Source: Enhydrobacter sp. (GTDB lineage: Bacteria; Pseudomonadota; Alphaproteobacteria; Reyranellales; Reyranellaceae). Taken from it: a stretch of 38,368 nt of DNA. Shown here one piece after another: positions 32,188-38,368 of this stretch. Within the stretch, counting starts at the first letter, position 1. Every line of letters begins with the position of its first letter. Where the stretch lies: the NCBI GenBank assembly GCA_026126105.1, contig JAHCJV010000052.1, positions 1-38,368 on the forward strand, in the 5' to 3' direction. The notes below the pieces were generated by a model, which worked only from the letters and a program-made list of their open reading frames with translations, had not been told where the DNA came from and did not search any database. The position numbers were made by a program, and so were the translations under genes.

Positions 32188-33177
32188 TCAGGCGGTTGCA
32201 AGGCCTCGACGGGCCACCGCATCGGCAAACAGGCGGTACTTGACGGAGTCGACGGAAAACTCGCGAGCCCAATTCACCAGGTCACCCCAAGGGTCGTTGA
32301 GTTTGCCCAGCCCAGAGACCACGGCCACCACGGTGCCGACTTCGATGCGATTCTGGACGGCGAACCAGCCGCCCACACCCAGCGCGACCGCGACCGAACC
32401 ATAGTGCATGAAATTCATCAGGAGATTCATCGTATACTTGATCTTGTAGATACCCATGTTCAGCTGAAAGACACGCTCGATGCGTTCGTCCGATGGCACG
32501 CCGGATTCGACGATATCGCCGCTGACCCGGCGAAGCACGCGAATGCGCTTCTCCGCGCGGCGATTGATCGCTCTCTGCATGAGCGGGACGAACAACACCT
32601 GCGGCAGGAGAAAGCCGGCGCTCAGCGCCAACGCCCACGGCTCGAGATAGGTCATGTAGCCGATGACGCTCACCAGGATGCCAATCTGAAGCATCGGCTC
32701 GGAAATCGCCATGCCGACGAAGCCGCCGATGGGCTCGGCCTCCGCCACCGCCATGGCGGCATGCTTGCCGGCCGCGCCGGCATCGCTCGCATCCTCCTCG
32801 ACGTCTTCCAATGTCCGGCGCAGGCCACGAACCGCGTCCTCGCTGACCCAGGCGCGGTAGAGGTTGAGGGCGAGTTTCAGTCCCTGCTCGAGCAGCGCGA
32901 CACCGGCATAGGCGGCGGCGAGCCAGAAGATTGTCTCGGTGGCTCCGCTCTTGATCGCGTCGTTGACGATACGACGCTGCAGCTCGAGAGGCACGCTGGA
33001 GAGCCCGAACACCCCGGCCGCGAGCAGGGCGAGCGCAATCTGGTGCCGCCCTGAAGTACGCAGGACGAATCCCATGATCGTCTGCGGCAGGACCAGGCGT
33101 TGCACTCCATCCGAACGTCGGGCGCCCAGGCTCGTTCCCGCCGATCGGCTCGGGGCCTCGGACGCAGAAAGCCCCAT
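32188..33177 (-). CDS. ABC exporter transmembrane domain protein without ATPase
   Basis: A 329-residue protein with about six hydrophobic segments in ABC_membrane-type arrangement. The starting helices read IALALLAAGVFGLSSVPLELQ and FWLAAAYAGVALLEQGLKLAL, and a central ISEPMLQIGILVSVIGYMTY follows. There is no Walker A, signature or Walker B motif anywhere and it ends after the membrane domain. It may be a half-transporter whose ATPase is elsewhere or may have a non-transport role. ATG 33177 lies 2 bases after the acyl-CoA dehydrogenase stop. It is followed by the DnaJ gene, so an operon of four unrelated activities is formed. Confidence 0.8.
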   Translation of the reverse strand: MGLSASEAPSRSAGTSLGARRSDGVQRLVLPQTIMGFVLRTSGRHQIALALLAAGVFGLSSVPLELQRRIVNDAIKSGATETIFWLAAAYAGVALLEQGLKLALNLYRAWVSEDAVRGLRRTLEDVEEDASDAGAAGKHAAMAVAEAEPIGGFVGMAISEPMLQIGILVSVIGYMTYLEPWALALSAGFLLPQVLFVPLMQRAINRRAEKRIRVLRRVSGDIVESGVPSDERIERVFQLNMGIYKIKYTMNLLMNFMHYGSVAVALGVGGWFAVQNRIEVGTVVAVVSGLGKLNDPWGDLVNWAREFSVDSVKYRLFADAVARRGLATA

Positions 33178-33179
33178 GC

Positions 33180-34388
33180 TCACAGGCCCATGACCGCCTT
33201 GGCGATGATGTTGCGCTGGACCTCGTTCGAGCCTGCATAGATGGTCGCGGCGCGATTGTTGAGATAGAGCGGCATCGCCGTGATGCCGGCTTCGGGAACG
33301 ACGGTCGGCTGGTTGTGGCCCAGCAGTCTGGCCTCGGGCTCGAACGGCGCGGCGTACCACGCCAGCGCCTCGACGCCGAGATGATCGATGGCCTGAAGCG
33401 TCTCGCTCCCCCTGATCTTCATCTGCGACGACACCGTGCCAGGATTGCGGCCCTTGCTGAGATCGGAAAGCACCTGAAGCTCGATCATCTCGAGTGCCTG
33501 GATCGCGAGTTCTGCCTCGGCCAGCCGCTCGGCAAAGCCTCGCTCCTCGATCAACCGCCCGGAACCGTCGGCGGCCTCCTCCCGCGCGATGCGGCGGACA
33601 TCCTCGATGCGCGCATAGAGGTTTGGAGTGTAGGCGTCGCCCCCGCGCTCGAACTCGAGCAGGTACTTGGCGACGGTCCAGCCAGCATTCTCCGGTCCGA
33701 TGCGGTTGGCGACCGGCGTACGGACGTTGTCGAAGAAGACCTGGTTCACCTCATGATCGCCCGCGAGGGTAACGATCGGCTTTACGCTGAGGCCGGGCGT
33801 ATCCATCGAATCGATCAGCACGAAGGAAATGCCGTCCTGCGGCTTGCCTTCGCTCGCCGTGCGCACGAGGCAGAACATGTGGTCGGCGGCGTGCGCGCCG
33901 GTGGTCCAGAGCTTGGTGCCGTTGATCACGTAGTCGTCGCCCTCCCGGACCGCGCGGGTCTTGAGACTGGCAAGATCGGAGCCGGACCCAGGCTCGGAAT
34001 AGCCCTGACAGAAGACGATATCGCCCGCCACGATGGCGGGGAGATACTTCGCCTTCTGCTCAGGCGTTCCGAACTTCATGATCACCGGACCCACCATGCG
34101 CAATCCCATCGAGAATATGCGGGGCGCGTCGGCGGCGGTGGACTCGCGCGCAAAAATGTAGCGCTCGATCGCGCTCCAGCCGGTCCCGCCATGCTCGACC
34201 GGCCAGCTCGGCGCCGACCAGCCGCGCTTTGCCAGAACCTTGTGCCAGCGAAGGCCCGCTTCCATCTCGGCGAACACGCCGCCTGTCTTGCGCCCGGCTT
34301 CGCGCAAGTCCTCGCTGAGGTTCGCGTCGAGGAAGGCGCGCACCTCGTCGCGAAACGCCTGATCCTGCGGACTGAGGCTGAGATCCAT
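33180..34388 (-). CDS. Acyl-CoA dehydrogenase family protein
   Basis: The 402-residue flavoprotein has the three-part acyl-CoA dehydrogenase layout: an N-terminal helical part, the mid beta domain with FCQGYSEPGSGSDLASLKTR and INGTKLWTTGAHAADHMFCL, and a C-terminal helical part ending IYAGSNEVQRNIIAK. It oxidises an acyl-CoA to enoyl-CoA with FAD. The ATG at 34388 has GAGGAA five bases upstream. It is first of the minus-strand operon and is divergent from a secreted DUF1194 protein. Confidence 0.93.
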   Translation of the reverse strand: MDLSLSPQDQAFRDEVRAFLDANLSEDLREAGRKTGGVFAEMEAGLRWHKVLAKRGWSAPSWPVEHGGTGWSAIERYIFARESTAADAPRIFSMGLRMVGPVIMKFGTPEQKAKYLPAIVAGDIVFCQGYSEPGSGSDLASLKTRAVREGDDYVINGTKLWTTGAHAADHMFCLVRTASEGKPQDGISFVLIDSMDTPGLSVKPIVTLAGDHEVNQVFFDNVRTPVANRIGPENAGWTVAKYLLEFERGGDAYTPNLYARIEDVRRIAREEAADGSGRLIEERGFAERLAEAELAIQALEMIELQVLSDLSKGRNPGTVSSQMKIRGSETLQAIDHLGVEALAWYAAPFEPEARLLGHNQPTVVPEAGITAMPLYLNNRAATIYAGSNEVQRNIIAKAVMGL

Positions 34389-34428
34389 GGTGTTCCTCCA
34401 CATCTTCGGGGGGAGGCTAGCAGCGCCC

Positions 34429-34442
34429 TACCGCGGGCGGTA
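34429..34442. promoter_or_regulatory. 14-bp palindrome in divergent promoter region
   Basis: TACCGC, two bases GG, GCGGTA: a 14-bp palindrome between the acyl-CoA dehydrogenase and the DUF1194 gene. It could be an operator for a divergent promoter. No regulator gene is adjacent, so the evidence is modest. Confidence 0.35.
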
Positions 34443-34482
34443 TGCTTTTTGCGTTGGCTTGGGTTCGACGCGGAGACGATCA

Positions 34483-35379
34483 ATGCGTGCCCTCGTTTGT
34501 CTGTTGGCTCTGATCCTGTCCGCTTTGCCCGCCGTTGCGCAGGACAAGCCGGAAGTCGACCTGGCGCTGGCACTGGGCATCGACATTTCCGGCAGCATCG
34601 ATCCCGACGAGGCACGCCTGCAGCGCGAGGGTTATGTGAGCGCCTTTCGCGATCCGGTGATCATCAAGGCGATCCTGAGCGGCGCCAACGGCCGAATCGC
34701 CGTTGCATATTTCGAATGGTCGGACTCCTGGATGCAGAAGCTGCTGATCGACTGGACGCTGCTCGACAGCGAGGCGGCGATCCAGCTGTTCGCGACGCGG
34801 CTCAGCGACGCGCCGATCTCGATCGCGCGCCGCACCTCGATCAGCGGCGCAATCCGCTACGCCATTCCGCTGTTGGGTCGCGCACCCTATGAGGCGCAGC
34901 GCAAGGTGCTCGACATATCCGGTGACGGCTCCAACAACGACGGCGGTCTCGTGACCGAAACGCGCCACGAGGCGCTCAAGGAACGCATCGTGATAAACGG
35001 CTTGCCGATCATGAACGACCGGCCAAATCCCTTCGGCTTCCCAAACGAGACGGACCTCGACCGCTATTATCTGCACTGCGTCATCGGCGGGCCGCGTTCT
35101 TTCGTCGAAGTGGCGCGCAGCTTCGAGGACTTCCCTCGCGCCGTGCGGAAAAAACTTCTTCAGGAAGTGGCCGATGTCGGGCCGCGGCAGGATTTCGACA
35201 CCGACGGACTGGCGTCCCTGCCCGATGGCACCCTGCTCGCCCAGGCGGAGCGCCCTCGCGCGCGCGCCGACGACGACTACACTAAGTTCGTGCGCCCCGA
35301 TTACGAGCTCGGCTGTGATGTCGGCGAGCGCCGCAGCCGCGAATTCTGGCAGCGCCGCTTCGGGGTGACGCCGGATTGA
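34483..35379 (+). CDS. DUF1194 von Willebrand factor A-domain secreted protein
   Basis: A 298-residue protein with a Sec signal (MRALVCLLALILSALPAVA, cleavage after residue 19 likely). The mature part begins with a vWA MIDAS: D34-I-S36-G-S38 in GIDISGSIDPDEARLQ. A second D-I-S-G-D-G-S-N-N-D sits downstream. This matches DUF1194, a periplasmic/extracytoplasmic vWA family of unknown role. It probably binds a metal and a partner protein. The start ATG at 34483 is preceded by GGAGACGATCA. Confidence 0.88.
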   Translation: MRALVCLLALILSALPAVAQDKPEVDLALALGIDISGSIDPDEARLQREGYVSAFRDPVIIKAILSGANGRIAVAYFEWSDSWMQKLLIDWTLLDSEAAIQLFATRLSDAPISIARRTSISGAIRYAIPLLGRAPYEAQRKVLDISGDGSNNDGGLVTETRHEALKERIVINGLPIMNDRPNPFGFPNETDLDRYYLHCVIGGPRSFVEVARSFEDFPRAVRKKLLQEVADVGPRQDFDTDGLASLPDGTLLAQAERPRARADDDYTKFVRPDYELGCDVGERRSREFWQRRFGVTPD

Positions 35380-35406
35380 CCGACGCTACCCCGCAACAGC
35401 GATTGA

Positions 35407-36309
35407 TCACTTCCGCCGCTCCCGCCTGATCGCCGGGAGGGACATCAAGCGCGCTGCCGCAAAGTCAAGAAAGGCGTCGACCTTCGGCGCACGGTTCGCT
35501 CCGCCCTTGGCGAGCAGATGGACCGGGATGGGCTGTTGCTCCCAAGCGCGCAACAGGCGCACCAGTCGGCCGGCGATGAGATCGTCAGCGACCTGGTAAG
35601 ACAGGAATTGGCCGATGCCCCGCCCCTCGAGCACGGCCCGGAGCCGCGTTTCGATGTCGTCCGACCTCAGTCGCGCGGGGATCTTCACCTTTCCTCTCGG
35701 AAAACGAGCGAAATCCCACGTCGGCGCGGTCCGGAAGATCCCGAGGACCGCCTCGTGACCGACCAGATCCTCGGGGCTCCCGGGCACCCCTCTGCTCGCG
35801 AGATAGGCGGGGCTTGCCACCCAGAGCCGCCTCACTTCGCCGACGGTGCGTGCCGTGAGGCCCGAGTCGTCCAGAATCCCGATGCGCACGGCGACATCGA
35901 TTGACTGGTCTATGAGATCGACATTGCGGTCGTTGAGCAGCAGCTCTACCTCCGATTCGCCGTGGGCATCGAGGAACGCGGTGACGATCGGCGCTACGTG
36001 GCGGCGGCCGAACTGCACCGGCGCGGCGACGCGCAGAATGCCGCGCACCGGCGCTTCACGTGCACCGACCGTCGCAGCCTCGTAGTCGTCCAGGACCGTG
36101 CAGGCCTTGCCGTAGAGCGCGCGCCCCGCCTCGGTCGGCGCCAGCCGCCGGGTCGTGCGGTCGATCAAGCGGACGCCGAGGCGAGCCTCCAGCGCGGCGA
36201 GGGCACGCGTCACGGCCGGCGCCGAGCGGCGCAGGCGTCGGGCCGCCTTGACGAGACTGCTCTCCTCTACGATGCCCACGAAGATCGCGAGCTCCTCCAG
36301 CCGATCCAA
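35407..36309 (-). CDS. LysR-family transcriptional regulator
   Basis: A 300-residue LysR regulator. The helix-turn-helix is SSLVKAARRLRRSAPAVTRA with LEARLGVRLIDRTTRRL just after. The periplasmic-binding-type effector domain starts near VRGILRVAAPVQFG. Divergent from the GFA-type gene by 85 bp, with a TTC-N7-GAA LysR box in between, so it probably controls the GFA/PNPOx pair. The effector is unknown. Confidence 0.93.
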   Translation of the reverse strand: MDRLEELAIFVGIVEESSLVKAARRLRRSAPAVTRALAALEARLGVRLIDRTTRRLAPTEAGRALYGKACTVLDDYEAATVGAREAPVRGILRVAAPVQFGRRHVAPIVTAFLDAHGESEVELLLNDRNVDLIDQSIDVAVRIGILDDSGLTARTVGEVRRLWVASPAYLASRGVPGSPEDLVGHEAVLGIFRTAPTWDFARFPRGKVKIPARLRSDDIETRLRAVLEGRGIGQFLSYQVADDLIAGRLVRLLRAWEQQPIPVHLLAKGGANRAPKVDAFLDFAAARLMSLPAIRRERRK

Positions 36310-36332
36310 GGATTATTATTCCCACTTCTGCA

Positions 36333-36347
36333 ATTCTTTCTTTGAAT
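36333..36347. promoter_or_regulatory. Putative LysR binding box (T-N11-A)
   Basis: ATTC-TTTCTTT-GAAT: a 4-bp inverted repeat with seven bases between, containing the TTC-N7-GAA form of the LysR T-N11-A consensus. It lies in the divergent gap between the LysR gene and the GFA-type gene, 24 bases from the LysR start. Confidence 0.42.
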
Positions 36348-36394
36348 CATGTGCATTCTGCGCAAGAGCCGCAACGTCCACTGTCTTGGGGGAT

Positions 36395-36802
36395 ATGGAG
36401 AAGCCGATGCTCACGGGAAGCTGCCTTTGCGGTGCAATCACCTACGAAGCCCGAACGTCGCCGGGCCGAATCGTTCACTGCCATTGTGAGACCTGTCGCA
36501 AGACGCATGGCGCCGCCTTTTCATCGGTGATGGCCGTGCCGCGGGAGACATTCCGATGGGTGCGCGGCAGCGAGCTGCTCGCAGCCTTCGAATCCTCACC
36601 CGGAAAAATTCGACGCTTTTGCGCGCGATGCGGCTCGCACCTGGTCGCCGAGCGATTGGCCCATACCGTAGTGCTGCTGCGTCTCGGCTGCCTCGATACG
36701 AAGGTGACCGATCGGCCGCAGGTCCACATCTGGCGATCCGACGGCGCGTCCTGGTACGATCCGAATGTGCTCTTGGACGAGTTGCCGCGGGGGCTGGCAT
36801 GA
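36395..36802 (+). CDS. GFA family (CENP-V/GFA domain) zinc protein
   Basis: A 135-residue protein with zinc cysteines in G-S-C-L-C-G-A, C-H-C-E-T-C-R-K and C-A-R-C-G-S, the GFA/CENP-V pattern. The family was named for glutathione-dependent formaldehyde activation, but most members have no proven activity. Possible starts are ATG 36395 (GGGGGA upstream) and 36407 (GGAG upstream). The stop overlaps the start of the next gene as ATGA, so it is co-expressed with a PNPOx-type protein, divergent from the LysR regulator. Confidence 0.9.
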   Translation: MEKPMLTGSCLCGAITYEARTSPGRIVHCHCETCRKTHGAAFSSVMAVPRETFRWVRGSELLAAFESSPGKIRRFCARCGSHLVAERLAHTVVLLRLGCLDTKVTDRPQVHIWRSDGASWYDPNVLLDELPRGLA

Positions 36803-37728
36803 GCAAGCAGGACGGCGCATTCCTTCCCTTTCACGAGGACGAGCGTGCGGCCCAGACGCTCGCGGGGCAGCGCGCCGAACGGGCCGCAATCCGGCCGTAC
36901 CTGCCCGACCAGCATCGCGAGTTCTTCGAGCTGTTGCGTTACCTGTTCACCGCGACAATCGACGGCAATGGTTGGCCGGTCGCTTCCATACTTTGGGGGC
37001 CGGCAGGCTTCTTACACTCCCGCGAGTCATCAACCCTTCAGATCGACGCCCTCCCCTCGGCGAACGATCCCGCCGCCTGCGGCTTCGCAGCCGGCAACAG
37101 AGTAGGTCTGCTTGGGCTCGACCTCTCGACGCGACGCCGCAACCGTGCAAACGGCCTCGTCACGGCGATGGACGGCAAGGGCCTGACCGTGATGATCGAG
37201 CAAAGCTTCGGCAACTGTGCGCAATACATCCAGACGCGCACGCCGACGGACCACGTGCGTTTGCCGCTCGCGGTCGAGACACTCTCTACGCTCGACCTGG
37301 CAGCCCTGCGGCTGATCGGGACTGCCGATACGCTGTTCGTCGCCAGCCGCTCGCGCGACGGCGTCGGTCAGGGCGGCGGGCTCGACGTCTCCCACCGAGG
37401 CGGACGTCCGGGCTTCGTCGATGTGCAGGAGGATGCGCTCGTGGTGCCCGATTTCCGCGGCAACCGGTTCTTCAACACCTTGGGCAACCTGCTCGGTGAT
37501 CCACGTTGCGGGCTGCTCTTCATCGACTTCGCGACCGGCGACCTTCTGCAACTCCAGGCCACGGCAACGATCGACTGGACCGTGGGCGCCAGGCTGCCTG
37601 CAGGGACGCAGCGGAGCTTGCGCCTACGTATCGAGCAGGGATGGCGAAGACGCGGTGCCCTGCCCTTCGATTGGACGTTCGGTGCTTATGCGCCGACCAC
37701 TCTCGCGACCGGGCTCTGGCGCAGCTAG
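36799..37728 (+). CDS. Pyridoxamine 5'-phosphate oxidase-family flavin protein
   Basis: A 309-residue protein with a split-barrel FMN-binding fold. HREFFELLRYLFTATIDGNG begins it, ending with the second half RGGRPGFVDVQEDALVVPDFRGNRFFNTLGNLL, a segment seen in the PNPOx domain of large multidomain oxidoreductases that also carry a 2Fe-2S ferredoxin module. That ferredoxin-reductase part is missing. The role is probably FMN-dependent reduction or oxidation of a small molecule. The ATG overlaps the GFA stop (ATGA). Its stop TAG shares a CTAG with the stop of the convergent AroQ paralogue. Confidence 0.87.
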   Translation: MSKQDGAFLPFHEDERAAQTLAGQRAERAAIRPYLPDQHREFFELLRYLFTATIDGNGWPVASILWGPAGFLHSRESSTLQIDALPSANDPAACGFAAGNRVGLLGLDLSTRRRNRANGLVTAMDGKGLTVMIEQSFGNCAQYIQTRTPTDHVRLPLAVETLSTLDLAALRLIGTADTLFVASRSRDGVGQGGGLDVSHRGGRPGFVDVQEDALVVPDFRGNRFFNTLGNLLGDPRCGLLFIDFATGDLLQLQATATIDWTVGARLPAGTQRSLRLRIEQGWRRRGALPFDWTFGAYAPTTLATGLWRS

Positions 37729-38150
37729 GATAGCCGGCTGACCATGGCGTCGAGCGCGAGTATGTAGGATGTGACGCCGAAGCCCGCGATCATTCCGACC
37801 GCAGCTTCAGCAGTAACCGATCCGTAACCGCGCTTTTCGATATTTGTCATGTGGATCTCGATCGCTGGCGCACGGATTGACCGCAGGCAGTCACGGAGGG
37901 CGTGTCCCGCATGGAGAAAGCCTGCCGGATTGAACAAAATGCCGTCAACTCGAGCGCGGTCGGCTTTGTAGATCGCTGTAACGGCCTCGCCTTCGGTGTT
38001 GGTGTAGAGGATGTCCAGGGTCACGCCGAGGGTGCGTGCCTGCCGCCGCAGGATGCTGTCCAGCTCCTTGGCGGTGGTCGTCCCGTAAAGCTCGGGTTGG
38101 CGCCGACCCAGATACTCCATGTTGGCACCCTGGACGAGCAGCAGTCTCAT
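37725..38150 (-). CDS. Type II 3-dehydroquinate dehydratase-like protein (divergent AroQ)
   Basis: A 141-residue AroQ-fold protein. It begins MRLLLVQGANMEYLGRRQPE with L-Y-G after, aligning with LNGPNLNLLGxRxPxxYG, so the active-site Arg and Tyr are present. Also present are N-T-E-G-E for SNHEGE, the FNPAGFLH for INPGAYTH, and EIHMTN for EVHISN. Differences include Asn/Leu losses in the first motif and KRGYGS in place of a lid R-E-x-F-R, which loses one catalytic Arg. It may have shifted specificity, so I do not assign shikimate-pathway function firmly. The ATG at 38150 has no clear ribosome site. Confidence 0.85.
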   Translation of the reverse strand: MRLLLVQGANMEYLGRRQPELYGTTTAKELDSILRRQARTLGVTLDILYTNTEGEAVTAIYKADRARVDGILFNPAGFLHAGHALRDCLRSIRAPAIEIHMTNIEKRGYGSVTAEAAVGMIAGFGVTSYILALDAMVSRLS

Positions 38151-38368
38151 GATTCGCGGTTTCGCAAAGAAGCCTCCGGAACGACTGTGTCGGCGCAAAG
38201 CGTAGCGCAACTCTCGCTTGAACTGAATTGTCGTGTGTGGGCAATCGTCAGGCGGCGCGACGGCGGCACTCACAGCTGTTCATCAGCATTTCTAAACCGC
38301 TGCAAGCCAAGCTGGGCGCCGGAGCGAGGTTACCTGCCGCGGCGTTCGTGACAAGCGCCGGACGCAGA
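38151..38368. other. Window end, no gene recognised
   Basis: The last 218 bases contain no supportable complete gene. The AroQ frame extends further upstream on the minus strand, but this part has no family signal. A gene could continue beyond the window edge. Confidence 0.5.

Noticed and set aside
1..38368. tRNA, rRNA, replication origin, attachment sites, intact insertion sequence
   Set aside because: None seen by eye; absence is not proven without a covariance or repeat search.

Overview
The window is a dense, GC-rich bacterial segment with about 42 protein genes. Very short gaps, frequent ATGA or GTGA start/stop overlaps, and many SDR, crotonase, acyl-CoA dehydrogenase and TetR genes suggest a metabolically versatile soil or water Alphaproteobacterium (Rhizobiales or Rhodospirillales/Reyranella-like). 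This placement rests on gene style and not on a marker gene. I recognised no rRNA, tRNA, CRISPR array, intact insertion sequence or prophage.

Left part (1-5850): a minus-strand operon holds a pteridine-reductase-like SDR, a FolB-type aldolase and two EamA exporters, the second cut by the window edge. Divergent from it run an LhgO-type FAD oxidase, a lipoprotein alpha/beta hydrolase, an OsmC peroxidase and an enolase-superfamily enzyme. At 5848-6290 lies a gap with a probable relic of an ISL3-type transposase. It is followed by one large RTX protein (6291-9944) built from two internal repeat families.

Middle (10073-18122): a TetR regulator faces two tandem SDR-fold proteins across a perfect inverted repeat; both SDRs lack the catalytic tyrosine. 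Then come a nitronate monooxygenase-like enzyme, a small membrane protein, a GST divergent from a MarR/MFS pair, a VOC protein and a lone LivM-type permease.

Right-centre (18109-30182) looks like acyl-CoA and hydrophobic-substrate catabolism. It has three crotonases, an SDR, a second TetR with a 24-bp perfect operator facing a P450/quinone-oxidoreductase/WYL-like operon, and a crotonase/LLM-flavin-monooxygenase/hydrolase operon. A threonine aldolase and an orphan molybdopterin hydroxylase large subunit follow; a 25-bp hairpin abuts the start of the latter.

Right end (30268-38150): a flavodoxin-fold quinone reductase, then a minus-strand operon of acyl-CoA dehydrogenase, an ABC transmembrane domain without ATPase, a CbpA-type DnaJ and its CbpM-type modulator. 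Last come a secreted DUF1194 vWA protein, a LysR regulator facing a GFA/PNPOx pair, and a divergent AroQ paralogue. No single unmistakably new system is evident. The best leads are the repeat-built RTX protein, the tyrosine-less SDR pair with its operator, the ATPase-less ABC domain in a chaperone operon, and the hairpin repeats.
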